From Bacteroidota bacterium (GTDB lineage: Bacteria > Bacteroidota > Bacteroidia > Chitinophagales > Chitinophagaceae), in NCBI GenBank assembly GCA_018267625.1, contig JAFDYC010000106.1, forward strand, positions 1-37,432: a DNA stretch of 37,432 nt, written 5' to 3'. This document shows positions 1 to 9,400 of the stretch, piece after piece (positions within the stretch are counted from its first letter, which is position 1; every line of letters begins with the position of its first letter). The notes below the pieces were generated by a model that saw nothing but the letters and a program-made list of their open reading frames with translations, was not told the DNA's origin and made no database searches. Made by a program: the position numbers and the translations under genes.

Positions 1-2
1 GG

Positions 3-104
3 TTGCAAACGCTGGACATAGCGGCTCTGCCTCAGGGAATCTATTTCTATCAGATAGCAGAAGGAGGCTTGATTAAGGCATGTGGAAAGTTGAATAAATT
101 GTAG
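3..104 (+). CDS. C-terminal end of a T9SS-sorted secreted protein (partial)
   Basis: Only the last 33 codons lie in the window; the gene enters from the left edge in frame 3 and stops with TAG at 102-104. The tail contains ALPQGIYFYQI followed by a short basic stretch ending KLNKL. This is the usual end of the Por secretion-system (type IX) C-terminal sorting domain, where a 'L..G.Y.....' strand is followed by a lysine-containing final strand. The protein is therefore probably exported across the outer membrane and may be surface-attached. Nothing can be said about its catalytic part. It converges on priA with a gap of only 24 bases and no clear terminator hairpin. Confidence 0.7.
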   Translation: MQTLDIAALPQGIYFYQIAEGGLIKACGKLNKL

Positions 105-128
105 CAGGCATGCTACCGCATTCGGCCC

Positions 129-2618
129 CTACACCGGATCTACATCAATCACTAACTGCACGCTCCGAAATTCTTTTGTGCCTTGCAGTTTCTGCCTTTG
201 TTCCAGTAAAAAGGCTTTCAATCTCTGCAACAAAGTCCAATCCCGGGGCGGACATTTCAGGAGCATTTCCTGCACATACTGATTCCGCACCCGAGGCACC
301 AAAGCCGCTACTGGCCCTGCAAGAGAAATTCCGGGGAAAGCGTTCATCCATTCGGCAAAAAGCGTAGCTGCCTGCACTGCCAGAGCCTCATCCGGGTGCC
401 GGAAGACGAGCCGGATCATCCGGCTGAATGGCGGATAATAAAAATCTTTCCGGAATGCGATTTCATGCCGGTAGAATGCACCTACATCGTGGGCGCACAC
501 CCATTGCAGGGCAGGATGCTGCCGGTTATATGCCTGGATGATCACCTTCCCTTTTCCATCGGCGCGTCCGGCGCGTCCGGCCACCTGCTCCATCAGTTGA
601 AAGCCGCGTTCATTGACCCTGAAATCGGGATAAGAAAGCAGGGCGTCTGCACTGAGGATGGCTACCAGGGCCACGGGTGCAAAGTCAAGCCCTTTGACCA
701 CCATTTGGGTGCCTACGAGGATGTCGGTTTGCTGTGCTTGCATCTTGTCCAGCATTTCCGACAAGGCATGCCGGCCCCGCGTAGTGTCTAAATCCATCCG
801 GGCTACGCGGGCTTCCGGGAATAAACTTTTTACCTCTTCTTCAATTTTTTCAGTGCCAAAGGAGCGGCTTTGTATCCTGTTGGAGCCGCATTGCGCACAG
901 GTTTGTGGCCGGGGTGTGGACAGCCCGCAGTAGTGGCAGCGCAGCCGTTCGTCATGCTTGTGATAGGTGAGGCTCACGGCGCAATTCTGGCAGTCAGGCA
1001 CCCAGCCGCATTGTGCGCAAATCTGGAAGGGTGCATAGCCCCGGCGGTTTTGAAACAAGATGATTTGCCGCTGTTGTGCTAAGGCCTGTTTCATCGCTTC
1101 CTGAAGCGTATCAGTCAGGATTCCGGAGCTGCGTTTCTTCCCAGGTTCTGTCTGCCCGCGGGCATCTACCACTTCTATCTGCGGCATTTGTACGCCCAGG
1201 TAGCGCTCTTTCAAAGCAGCATAAGCATACCGATGCTGGCGCACATTGTAGAGGCTTTCAAGGGAAGGTGTTGCCGAGCCCAGGATGCAGGGTGCGGCAT
1301 GCAAGCCGGCTAGGTAAAGAGCAGCATCGCGGGCATGAAATCGCGGAGCAGGGTCTCGTTGTTTGTAGGATGCATCGTGCTCTTCATCGCAAATCAGCAC
1401 GCCTAATTTTTGATAAGGAAGCCAGAGTGCCGAACGCGGCCCAACTACCACTTTGTAATGGCCGGAAGCGACTTTCTCCCAAATCTCTACCCGTTCATTG
1501 TTGGAAAAACGGGAGTGGTACACGCCCAGTTCCGCACCAAAAAATGCATAGAGCCGTCGTACCAATTGTGTGGTTAATCCAATCTCGGGCAAGAGCAACA
1601 GTGCCTGTTCACCCCGCGTCAGGCAATCCCGGATTTTTTGAACATAAAGCAAGGTCTTCCCGCTGCCCGTAACGCCTTGCAGCAGCGCCACAGGCTTTTC
1701 GGATAAGCCTTTCTCGAGCTGGTCATAGGCAGCTTTCTGGGCTGGGCTAAAGATGACGGGGCCGGCAGTCTGAGCGCCTTGCCAGTTCACCCGGTCCGTA
1801 GCCCGCTCCTCTATGTGAAAAACACCCCGGGTTGCTAAGGCCTGCACTAGAGCTGTGTTTAGTTTGCCCATTGCCAGCAAGTCGGCCTGACGGATGGTGC
1901 CATCATTTTTTGCAGATAAAGTGAGGAAACACATCAAGGCTTCGAGTTGTTTCGGTGCCCGGGCTAAGCTGTCGAAAAGCTTTATTTGTGCGGCCTCGTC
2001 AGCATATTCCTGCTTTAGCGAAATCCATTTCTCGGTTCGGGACTTGTAGCTCGGCTCAAGAGCATCGTTAATAATGACGGCTTCGGCATGGAGCAATTCA
2101 TGCAGAACGGGGATGAGTGCTTTCCGTCCAACAAGCTGACGTAATTCTGAAATGCTGAGCACGCCTTTATGCTGTAAAGCTGTAACAGCAGGGCTGCATT
2201 CAGCGCTCCAGTCATCCATTGAAACGGCCCCTCGTGGCGCCCATTGCAGACGGGTTTCTGCCGACAATTTGAGATGCGCCGGGAGGGCAGCCTGCATCAC
2301 CTCGCCTGGGCTGGCTACATAGTATTCAGCAATCCATCTCCAAAAGCGAAGCTGAATTTCATTGACGATGGGCGCCTCATCCATCAGGGAACGGATGGGC
2401 TTCACTTCATAGGCCTCCGGTGCCTCATTATGCAGCCGGGCGATGATGCCTGCGTATTGCTTGTTTTTTCCCAGGGAAACTTCTACCCGCATTCCAGTCC
2501 GGACCTGAGCTTGCATTTCAACAGGCACGCCATAGCTGAGTGTGCGGGGTAAGGCTAAAGGCAAGATGACATCAGCAAAACGATTTGCCGCAATGGCATC
2601 GGCAAAAAGGGAGGGCAT
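129..2618 (-). CDS. priA: Primosomal protein N' (PriA), replication-restart helicase
   Basis: PriA is the 3'-5' superfamily 2 DNA helicase that recognises abandoned forks and reloads the replicative helicase. The 829-residue product has the expected order: an N-terminal 3'-DNA-binding region (about 1-100), Walker A GVTGSGKT at 315-322, Walker B DEEH at 411-414, GSAT at 447-450, then eight cysteines in four CxxC pairs at 534/537, 543/546, 561/564 and 574/577, which form the two zinc sites. The late helicase motif GRAGR is at 681-685. Length is near the usual 730-830, at the long end as in many Bacteroidota. It lies 54 bases downstream of otsAB on the same strand, so readthrough is possible. 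The ATG at 2618 gives a typical PriA N-terminus. Confidence 0.97.
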   Translation of the reverse strand: MPSLFADAIAANRFADVILPLALPRTLSYGVPVEMQAQVRTGMRVEVSLGKNKQYAGIIARLHNEAPEAYEVKPIRSLMDEAPIVNEIQLRFWRWIAEYYVASPGEVMQAALPAHLKLSAETRLQWAPRGAVSMDDWSAECSPAVTALQHKGVLSISELRQLVGRKALIPVLHELLHAEAVIINDALEPSYKSRTEKWISLKQEYADEAAQIKLFDSLARAPKQLEALMCFLTLSAKNDGTIRQADLLAMGKLNTALVQALATRGVFHIEERATDRVNWQGAQTAGPVIFSPAQKAAYDQLEKGLSEKPVALLQGVTGSGKTLLYVQKIRDCLTRGEQALLLLPEIGLTTQLVRRLYAFFGAELGVYHSRFSNNERVEIWEKVASGHYKVVVGPRSALWLPYQKLGVLICDEEHDASYKQRDPAPRFHARDAALYLAGLHAAPCILGSATPSLESLYNVRQHRYAYAALKERYLGVQMPQIEVVDARGQTEPGKKRSSGILTDTLQEAMKQALAQQRQIILFQNRRGYAPFQICAQCGWVPDCQNCAVSLTYHKHDERLRCHYCGLSTPRPQTCAQCGSNRIQSRSFGTEKIEEEVKSLFPEARVARMDLDTTRGRHALSEMLDKMQAQQTDILVGTQMVVKGLDFAPVALVAILSADALLSYPDFRVNERGFQLMEQVAGRAGRADGKGKVIIQAYNRQHPALQWVCAHDVGAFYRHEIAFRKDFYYPPFSRMIRLVFRHPDEALAVQAATLFAEWMNAFPGISLAGPVAALVPRVRNQYVQEMLLKCPPRDWTLLQRLKAFLLEQRQKLQGTKEFRSVQLVIDVDPV

Positions 2619-2672
2619 AGGGATTAAAGGTAGCGAGGAGAGAAGCGGCTGCTATGAATCATCCGGGAGCAT

Positions 2673-4922
2673 TCAGCATGCAGTAATGTTTACCGGACTG
2701 GAATGATGGTTGGGTGGAAATCCGGAATGGTGTAATTGTTCCAGGATTCTGCGAAGGGCTTTGTAGTCTTTCACGAAGAATGAAGCGGCGCTGCGCTTGG
2801 AGCCAACCCGCAGGCTGACAGAGCCGGTAGGTAATGCCTTGAACATGTCTTCATCGGTCGTGTCATCGCCTGCAGCCAAAATAAAATCATAAGGCTCGCT
2901 ATGAAGCCAGCGTCGGGTAGCCCGCCCTTTGTTGATAGCCGGGTTGCGAATCTCCAGCACCTTGTTTCCATCGAGGAGTTGCAAGCCTTCAGCCTGAGCA
3001 TTTTTCTCCAGGGCATTCCGGATTTCTGCCACGCGGCGTTGTGCCAGGAAGGGGTCACACTGGCGATAATGCCAGACGATCGAGTAACTCTTTTCCTCGA
3101 TGAGCGCACCGGGAGTCGCACGGGTGAAACCGTTCAGCTTGTGGATGTATTTGGTTTTCCAGGAGCCATCCGCATCGTGGCGGCTTTCCCATTCGCCTCC
3201 CTGCACGCGATACCAGGCACCATGTTCAGCAATCAGGTCGAGGGGCAGGTGTCCCAGCCAGCGTTCGAGCGTGTGTCGGTCGCGGCCGCTGATGATGGCA
3301 AGGCGATTGGCAGGTTCGCCTGCAATGCAAGCCAGCAAATGCAGCAAGGCATCATCAGGCCGGGCTGCATCGGGCTGGTCGTAAAAGGGGACTAAGGTGC
3401 CATCATAATCAAGCAGCAACAGGCGATGTTCCGCGCAGCAATATTTGGCTTCGATGCGTTCCAGAACGATGGAATTAAACGGCCTTGCACTGGGAGGCAG
3501 CACCCGGCTTTTCACTTCTTCGAGAGCCTCCATAAAGTCGTCGGCCCATTTAAAAATATCCGCCTGCTTCACGATTTGCCTCATGTGTTTCATGCGCTGC
3601 TTGCGTTCTTCAGCCGGCATGTTGAGGGCTTCAAAGATGATTTGAGCAAAGGCTTCTGTATCGTTTGGGTTCACGACCAGTGCATCATTCAGCTCTCGCG
3701 AAGCGCCGGCCATTTCGCTCAGCACCAACACTCCGTTTCGGCCACTATTACAGGCAACAAATTCTTTGCTTACTAAGTTCATCCCATCACGCAAAGGAGT
3801 AACCCATGCAATGTCTGCTTCCCGATACATGGCAACGAGTTGTTCCGGGGGTAGCGAGCGGTAGAAGTGGTGAATCGGCAGCCAGTCGAAGGTGGCATGG
3901 CGGCCATTGATGGAAGAGATCAGCTTGTCCATTTCTTCTTTCAGCTCGCGGTAGTTGCGCACCTGGTCGCGGGAAGGAACAACCAAATGGAAGTAGCTGA
4001 TTTTTCCCAGCCACTCGGGATGAAGATTCAGAAACAATTCGTAGGCCTGCAGGCGCTGGATGATGCCCTTGCTGTAGTCAAGCCGGTCCACAGAAATAGC
4101 GAGCTTATTTCCGCGCAACAAAGTGTGGAGTGTCTTTGAAGCGGAAAGGACTTCCTTGCTTTCCGAAAGCTCCTGAAACTTTCGGTAGTCAATGCTGATA
4201 GGGAATGCATGTGCAAGAACCGTACGTTCGCCTGCTTTCACTTCATTACCCACAAAATTTACTTCCAGGACTCGATTGGCAGAGTCTGTGAAATTGTGCA
4301 CATCATCATAGGTCTGAAAGCCGAGTACATCCGCACCCATCAAGCCTTCCAGGATGTCCTTGCGCCAGGGCAAAGCCATGAATACCGGATAGGCGGGAAA
4401 GGGAATGTGCAGGAAAAACCCAATGGTCAGTTCGGGGAATGCCGCTCGCAACATCTGAGGCACGAGCATGAGCTGATAGTCGTGAATCCAGATAATATCA
4501 TTTGTTTTTGCTTCCTGAATGACGGCATCGGCAAACTTGCGGTTGACCTGCTCATAACACTCATAGAAATGGGCATCAAAGCCACTCTTACTGGGGAAAT
4601 AATGAAAGAGAGGCCAAATGGTTTCGTTGGAAAACCCTTCGTAATAACCTTCGATTTCTTCTGCATTTAAAAAAACAGGAGCCAGTTTTTGGCTGCGCAA
4701 ATCAACGCTTACCTGCGCCATATTTTCTGCTGCTACTTCTGCTCCCGGCCAGCCGATCCAGAGACTTTCATAACGCGCAAAAAGCGCACTCAGGCCGGTG
4801 GCAAGACCGCCTTCACTGGTAGTATAGCTAAGCCCCTCCTCTGCCTGAGCCAGTTTGACAGGCAGGCGGTTCGAAACATTAATAATTCGGCGAGGGGCAT
4901 GATGGATGTCGCCTTCTTTCAT
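2673..4922 (-). CDS. Bifunctional trehalose-6-phosphate synthase / trehalose-6-phosphate phosphatase
   Basis: This 749-residue fusion makes trehalose from UDP-glucose and glucose-6-phosphate, then removes the phosphate. Residues 10-470 are a GT20 synthase with NRLPVKL, GWPG (57-60), HDYQLMLVPQMLR (147-159), FLHIPFP, SVDRLDYSKGI (277-287) and TPLRDGMNLVSKEF (375-388). Residues 498-735 are a HAD-superfamily phosphatase with DYDGT at 505-509 (Asp505 as likely nucleophile), SGRD at 545-548 and GDDTTDEDMF at 685-694. Both active sites look intact. The OtsA-OtsB fusion is common in Bacteroidota, where trehalose serves as osmolyte and stress protectant. A one-mismatch -7 element (AACTTTTG, 4941-4948 minus) lies about 18 bases before the ATG. 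Confidence 0.96.
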   Translation of the reverse strand: MKEGDIHHAPRRIINVSNRLPVKLAQAEEGLSYTTSEGGLATGLSALFARYESLWIGWPGAEVAAENMAQVSVDLRSQKLAPVFLNAEEIEGYYEGFSNETIWPLFHYFPSKSGFDAHFYECYEQVNRKFADAVIQEAKTNDIIWIHDYQLMLVPQMLRAAFPELTIGFFLHIPFPAYPVFMALPWRKDILEGLMGADVLGFQTYDDVHNFTDSANRVLEVNFVGNEVKAGERTVLAHAFPISIDYRKFQELSESKEVLSASKTLHTLLRGNKLAISVDRLDYSKGIIQRLQAYELFLNLHPEWLGKISYFHLVVPSRDQVRNYRELKEEMDKLISSINGRHATFDWLPIHHFYRSLPPEQLVAMYREADIAWVTPLRDGMNLVSKEFVACNSGRNGVLVLSEMAGASRELNDALVVNPNDTEAFAQIIFEALNMPAEERKQRMKHMRQIVKQADIFKWADDFMEALEEVKSRVLPPSARPFNSIVLERIEAKYCCAEHRLLLLDYDGTLVPFYDQPDAARPDDALLHLLACIAGEPANRLAIISGRDRHTLERWLGHLPLDLIAEHGAWYRVQGGEWESRHDADGSWKTKYIHKLNGFTRATPGALIEEKSYSIVWHYRQCDPFLAQRRVAEIRNALEKNAQAEGLQLLDGNKVLEIRNPAINKGRATRRWLHSEPYDFILAAGDDTTDEDMFKALPTGSVSLRVGSKRSAASFFVKDYKALRRILEQLHHSGFPPNHHSSPVNITAC

Positions 4923-5120
4923 GAACGGACATCAGAATGCCAAAAGTTTGTGCCACCAGGTGTGAGCTTCTACGCATTTCTTCAATCTCTATTGACAAGT
5001 CATGAAAGCTCAGTAGGCAAGGGTTCCAATAGTTTTTTTCATCAGAATGGATTGGTCTGATGACGAACTCTTTTCTCAAAAAAATCAGAGCGGGCAATTG
5101 CCATAACAAACTTGCTCAGA

Positions 5121-6800
5121 TTATTCTCGCAGCAACTTGCAGATGGTACGTTGTCCCCTGAGAAAGATTTCCAGGAAATAAATCCCCTTTGCGAGTTGCG
5201 ACTGAGGACTGATTACGGCCAGTGTCCCAAAGCGACTCACAGAAGTTCCTATTTGCCTGCCAGTAGCATCAAATAGTCTTACGTCAAGCAATACATCAGG
5301 GTTGACGGGACTCAGGTTGAAGTAGGTTTCAAAAGGGTTGGGGAAGATCTGTACTTGCTGCCCGCTCGTATCGGGGATGTATCGGTTGAGCAATCGCTGA
5401 GCTTTTCTAAAGTCAGGAATGCCGTAGCCCAGCTTGGCTGTTGAGCCTGGATACAAACTGGCTATCTGGGCAATTGTCTCTCGAAAAAATGCCGGTGGTA
5501 AGGTCGGGAATTCCTGCATCAGGCAAGCTGCATACCCTGCTGCCTGTGGTGCTGAAAAGGAAGTGCCACTGGATGAGCCTGTACTGTTGCTACCCATCAA
5601 CACAACAGCAGGAGCACCCTGAAGACAGACCTCCGGCTTCACATGTCCCAGTGCATTAGGGCCGGGTGAAGAAAAGCCTGCTGCCGCTCCCGAAGGAGTA
5701 ACGGCACCCACCGTCAAGGCGCTGTCGGCATCGCCCGGTGCTGTCAGATAATCCCAGGAATTGCCCCCTTCATTGCCTGCGGAAGACACATACAGCATGC
5801 CCTTTGAAGTAGCGAGGTTGACGGCTTTGCTAATCATCGTAGAATGGCCATCAAGTGCAGATTTGTCAAAGGAGAAATAGTAAGGCGAAGTGAAAATATT
5901 GTAGGCCAGTGATGCGGAAATGATGTCGGCTCCGAGGCTGTCGGCACGCTCCATGCCGGCCACGAGATTATCCAGTTCATAGAGTGCATCAGTGAAGTTT
6001 ACATCATCGGTGAGGTAAAGAGCGAATGATGCGTCCGGAGCCGTGCCCACATAGACGCCTGGCTTCAGTCCTGCGATGGTGGACAGGCAATAGCTGCCAT
6101 GCACGTCGTCTTCATACACGAAGCTGGTGTCACGGACGAAATTGTATGTCTCTAAAAGTCGCCCCTGAGCCCGCAGAGAATCGAAACCGGATTGGATGTT
6201 GGCATCCAGAAATCCCGCATCCAGAAGGGCAATTATTTTCCCTTTTCCCCGATAACCCTGGTCGTGCAGTGTGTCGCCGTGCACCAGGATGGTCTGTGGG
6301 AAACTGGCCCCATAATAGGAGACACTGCCACTTTGCCGGGCATTGGAAAAAATCCCGCCTTCTTCTGTTGCCCGTTCTGATTTAGGGCTGCCGGTTTCAG
6401 GCCTAAGTTGGTGTAAGCCCTGATCAAAATACCCGACCCAGGCAATATCCTTCACCCAGGGTTTTGCACGCAAAGAGGGGATGGATGTGCTATCCGGTAC
6501 CAGGATGACGCATTGGTTGAGCCAGCGCGAACCATTGTGCCATTTGCCGCCGCTGATGCTCAGCACGCTGTCTATGTACAGCGGCGACAACGGCCTGTCG
6601 GTGCTGTCCAAGGGGATTGAAAATGCAGCCCGCCGCGCCAGAGAACGGGGACTGAGCCACTGAGCCGCTTCAGATAATTCCGGAGCTCCTTTTTTATCGC
6701 GAAACGAAATGCGATAGGCATACTGAGGCGTTTGTGCTCCCGCACTATAGACGAAGAACAACAGGCAGCCCAGGATGAGCAATCGCAAATGGGAAATCAT
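5121..6800 (-). CDS. Secreted subtilisin-like serine protease (S8) with T9SS sorting domain
   Basis: From the ATG at 6800 the 559-residue product begins with a signal peptide (hydrophobic residues 5-20, cleavage expected near AGAQ). The S8 triad is visible: Asp194 in ALLDAGF, His234 in DDVHGS and Ser414 in SGTSFSAPQAAG. An oxyanion Asn343 lies in SSAGNEGG. Residues about 480-559 form a T9SS C-terminal domain starting at QIFPNPF and ending with a LAKGIYFLEI strand and a basic tail. It is therefore predicted to be exported by the type IX system as a surface or extracellular peptidase. The frame stays open upstream to 7058, but that extension would bury the signal peptide, so 6800 is preferred. 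It is upstream of otsAB on the same strand with a 198-base gap. Confidence 0.9.
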   Translation of the reverse strand: MISHLRLLILGCLLFFVYSAGAQTPQYAYRISFRDKKGAPELSEAAQWLSPRSLARRAAFSIPLDSTDRPLSPLYIDSVLSISGGKWHNGSRWLNQCVILVPDSTSIPSLRAKPWVKDIAWVGYFDQGLHQLRPETGSPKSERATEEGGIFSNARQSGSVSYYGASFPQTILVHGDTLHDQGYRGKGKIIALLDAGFLDANIQSGFDSLRAQGRLLETYNFVRDTSFVYEDDVHGSYCLSTIAGLKPGVYVGTAPDASFALYLTDDVNFTDALYELDNLVAGMERADSLGADIISASLAYNIFTSPYYFSFDKSALDGHSTMISKAVNLATSKGMLYVSSAGNEGGNSWDYLTAPGDADSALTVGAVTPSGAAAGFSSPGPNALGHVKPEVCLQGAPAVVLMGSNSTGSSSGTSFSAPQAAGYAACLMQEFPTLPPAFFRETIAQIASLYPGSTAKLGYGIPDFRKAQRLLNRYIPDTSGQQVQIFPNPFETYFNLSPVNPDVLLDVRLFDATGRQIGTSVSRFGTLAVISPQSQLAKGIYFLEIFLRGQRTICKLLRE

Positions 6801-7154
6801 GTAGGCTACGAAGATGCGTACAATGCGCTTGTGGCATAAAACGCCGGAGGGGCATTTTAGATTGCATGTTGAAAGAAGCGACAAGAAAAAGCAGCCACAG
6901 AAGGGCGTCTGGTTTTCAATAATTTTTTTGTTTACCGGCTTCAGCGCCCTGATGAGGCTATCGTTGCGTCGCACGTGGCGGGGCCATTGCAGGAATAAAG
7001 CTTTTCTTGGGGCATTCCATCCGGGACTTTGTGCTCCCTCATAAGTCGTGTTTCCCAAGAACTGAAGAACAGGGAGCTCCTGCTGTTTGTGCGCTCCTGA
7101 ATCAAGTTCAAGACAAGCTGCATTGGATGCCGGGAATCGAAAATTTTGCAGGCT
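6801..7154. other. Gene-free spacer upstream of the protease gene
   Basis: Together with the terminator at 7155-7190 this makes about 420 bases between the protease start and the lipoprotein stop. The minus-strand frame of the protease is open through much of it, but it encodes no recognisable domain. I found no TAnnTTTG element at a convincing distance from 6800. It probably contains the protease promoter and leader. Confidence 0.4.
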
Positions 7155-7190
7155 AAAAAAAATAGCTGCCCCGGAAATCTGAGGCAGCTA
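7155..7190 (-). terminator. Rho-independent terminator after the 7221-7967 lipoprotein gene
   Basis: On the minus strand, TAGCTGCC (7190-7183) pairs perfectly with GGCAGCTA (7170-7163) across a 12-base loop and is followed directly by eight T residues (7162-7155). It lies about 30 bases after the lipoprotein stop. Confidence 0.9.
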
Positions 7191-7220
7191 CTCTGGAAAT
7201 GCGTTAAAACATCACCCGTA

Positions 7221-7967
7221 TTAGCCGCCATATTGGATGGCGCGCATCACAACGCTATAACCCTTGCGGCAAGCATTGGCGGGTACTGAGGGGTCATAGG
7301 TCCAGTAAGTGATTTCCCGATAGACCATACCAACGGCATAGGCGTAAATCTCGCGGTAGAAATTGCGTTCTGCATAAGCGTTTGGCATGGTTTCGGGGTT
7401 GTTCACTGAATCATCCACGGCATTGATGGTAACGGTGCTGCCGAAGCTCAGGCGGCCATTGTTGTAGGGTTGCAGGTAATTGCTGTAGCGATATACCCAG
7501 TTGCTATATTGAGCCATGCCCGGGTCGGTGGTGTCAATGGCGCGATTGCCGAACCATTGTTTGTTGTTGCTGACGGGGAATACCATTTTTTCAAAGCGGA
7601 GGTTCTGCATCACCAGTTCGATGCCGGTGTTGGTGGGGGTAGCATACATCACTTGGCTGGCCGCCCAGGCGCTGTCGGAATTATCCCGTTGTTCTACGTC
7701 AATCCGGTAGGAAGGCCTGCCACTGTTGTCGGTAAAGGTGTCAGCCACCATATACCGCATTTGCAGGTGACGGGTTTTTTTAGAGCAGTCAAAATTGTTC
7801 CAGGTCACGGAGTCCACGTCATAGACTATGTATCGGCCTACCTGAAGCGGGTAGAAGCCGCGGGTGGGTTCGTTATACACGAGGCTGTCGTTGTCAGACT
7901 TATTGCAGGAAGTGCCTGCGATAGCCAACACAGCCAGCAGAAGCAGGGGTATGAGCCTTTTAATCAT
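7221..7967 (-). CDS. Uncharacterised lipoprotein
   Basis: The chosen ATG at 7967 gives a 248-residue protein beginning with a lipoprotein signal: MIKRLIP, a leucine-rich core and the lipobox AGTSC followed by NKSDND. The frame is open to 8039 upstream, but those 24 residues would hide the signal peptide. The body starts FYPLQVGRYIVYDVDSVTW and is rich in Tyr, Asn and short beta-type stretches, with no known catalytic motif. I recognise the general type (Bacteroidota lipoproteins with an opening 'YPL..G.Y..Y.VDS'), whose function is unknown. A one-mismatch -7 element TACATTTA (8003-7996) lies 28 bases upstream. It ends in a strong terminator and so is probably a single-gene unit. Confidence 0.8.
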   Translation of the reverse strand: MIKRLIPLLLLAVLAIAGTSCNKSDNDSLVYNEPTRGFYPLQVGRYIVYDVDSVTWNNFDCSKKTRHLQMRYMVADTFTDNSGRPSYRIDVEQRDNSDSAWAASQVMYATPTNTGIELVMQNLRFEKMVFPVSNNKQWFGNRAIDTTDPGMAQYSNWVYRYSNYLQPYNNGRLSFGSTVTINAVDDSVNNPETMPNAYAERNFYREIYAYAVGMVYREITYWTYDPSVPANACRKGYSVVMRAIQYGG

Positions 7968-8095
7968 GAGTTCGTAGCGAATGCGTTGCGAGGCGTAAAT
8001 GTAATTGTAAACCTGAAAAACAGCTTGTTCCGCCCGCATGAAATTCGGGCATTTGCCGCTTCCTGCCTTTGAGGGAATGGTTAAGGCTGTTGCCC

Positions 8096-9187
8096 TTACT
8101 GAATGATGCCTCCACCCATCACGTCCTCACCTTCATAAAAAACGGCACTTTGCCCCGGGGCAATACCGCTCACCGCATGTTCAAAATCCACACGGATGCG
8201 GCCCTCATCGTGCAGGAGGGTACACGCAGCACCCGGGTCGCGGTAGCGGATGCGGGTCACGGCTTGCATCCCATCCGGGATTGCCGGGTATTTGATCATA
8301 TTCAGCCCGGACACCCACATCACACCAGCCTGCAGTTCTTCAGCTTCGCCCAGCACAACGGTATTGGTTTCGGGGATGATTTTGGTGACGAACACGGGCC
8401 TGCCAAGAGCAATGTCCAGCCCTTTGCGTTGGCCAACGGTATAGAAAGGATAGCCCCGGTGTTTCCCCACGATGGTTCCATCGCGCAGCACATAATTGCC
8501 CCCTTCCACCCGGGCTTCCAGGCTTGAGTCGCGGCGCTTCAGAAAGCCCCGGTAATCATTGTCCGGCACAAAACAGATTTCGTAGCTCTCGGATTTTTTA
8601 GAAAGTTCCAGATAGCCCATGTCGGCTGCGAGTTGCCGTACTTCCGACTTGAGCATATCGCCTAATGGGTAAATGCTGCGGGAAAGACAATCTTGATTAA
8701 GGCCCCAAAGGACATAACTCTGGTCTTTGGTAAAGTCTCGGGCTTTGGAGAGCACATAGCGACCTTCTGACTCTCGCACTTTCACATAATGGCCAGTGGC
8801 GATAAAGTCACAATCCATTGCGTTGGCACGTTTCAGCAGTGCCGCCCATTTGATATGTGTATTGCAAAGCACGCACGGGTTTGGGGTGCGGCCCGCTAAA
8901 TATTCATCAACAAAATTGTTCACCACGAAGTCGCCAAACTCATCCCGTATGTCCAGTACATAATGTGGGAAACCATGCTCTACCGCTGCCTGCCGGGCAT
9001 CATTGAATGAATCCAGGTTGCAACAACCGGTTTCTTTTTTACCTGCGGTGCCTACACTGCTGGCATAGTCCCAGGTTTTCATCGTGATGCCTACCACCTC
9101 GTAGCCTTGCTCATGCAGCATAAGGGCGCTGACGGTACTGTCAATACCGCCGCTCATGGCTACTAATACTTTCCCATGCTTACTCAT
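8096..9187 (-). CDS. mnmA: tRNA-specific 2-thiouridylase MnmA
   Basis: MnmA makes s2U at wobble position 34 of tRNA Lys, Glu and Gln, using ATP to activate the base and a sulfur relay. The 363-residue product has the PP-loop SGGIDS at 12-17, GCCNLD near 54-59, and the catalytic cysteines Cys105 (GRTPNPCVLCN) and Cys205 (SYEICFVPDNDYRGFL). It also has DQSYVLWGL (155-163) and TVGQRKGL further on. Length and motif order are normal. Its ATG overlaps the TGA of a 62-codon ORF (ATGA), suggesting coupling. A one-mismatch -7 element CAGTTTTG (9230-9223) inside that ORF could give mnmA its own promoter. Confidence 0.96.
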   Translation of the reverse strand: MSKHGKVLVAMSGGIDSTVSALMLHEQGYEVVGITMKTWDYASSVGTAGKKETGCCNLDSFNDARQAAVEHGFPHYVLDIRDEFGDFVVNNFVDEYLAGRTPNPCVLCNTHIKWAALLKRANAMDCDFIATGHYVKVRESEGRYVLSKARDFTKDQSYVLWGLNQDCLSRSIYPLGDMLKSEVRQLAADMGYLELSKKSESYEICFVPDNDYRGFLKRRDSSLEARVEGGNYVLRDGTIVGKHRGYPFYTVGQRKGLDIALGRPVFVTKIIPETNTVVLGEAEELQAGVMWVSGLNMIKYPAIPDGMQAVTRIRYRDPGAACTLLHDEGRIRVDFEHAVSGIAPGQSAVFYEGEDVMGGGIIQ

Positions 9188-9372
9188 AGTTCTCCGGTCG
9201 CCTGAATATTTTCGCGCAAGCGCAAAACTGACTCAAAGCCGCGAAGCTCGGCATAGAAAAAGCTGCTGCTGGCATTTCTGCCCCAGAATGCCTGAATTTT
9301 AGGCTTCTTCAAGGGAAACACATCCAGCACTTGTTTATCTTCAGGAAGGAAGTGCGCCATTAGCAATTGCAT
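9184..9372 (-). CDS. Small hypothetical ORF translationally coupled to mnmA
   Basis: A 62-residue ORF (or 57 residues from the second ATG at 9357) ends in the ATGA that starts mnmA. It is soluble and mixed in composition (LPEDKQVLDVFPLKKP near the start, AELRGFESVLRLREN near the end), with no signal peptide or membrane segment. The 4-base overlap favours a real gene. Against it, there are only 28 bases to the divergent aroB start, and a promoter-like element lies inside it. I do not recognise the family. Confidence 0.45.
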   Translation of the reverse strand: MQLLMAHFLPEDKQVLDVFPLKKPKIQAFWGRNASSSFFYAELRGFESVLRLRENIQATGEL

Positions 9373-9400
9373 TCTTTTTTAATAAAAAATCTGCATCACT

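Noticed and set aside
4879..5109. Minus-strand 76-codon ORF between otsAB and the protease
   Set aside because: It overlaps the otsAB start by more than 40 bases and has no recognisable features. Its place is better explained as a promoter or leader region.
6801..7058. 86-codon upstream extension of the protease frame
   Set aside because: It would place a clear signal peptide in the middle of the protein. The ATG at 6800 is the better start.
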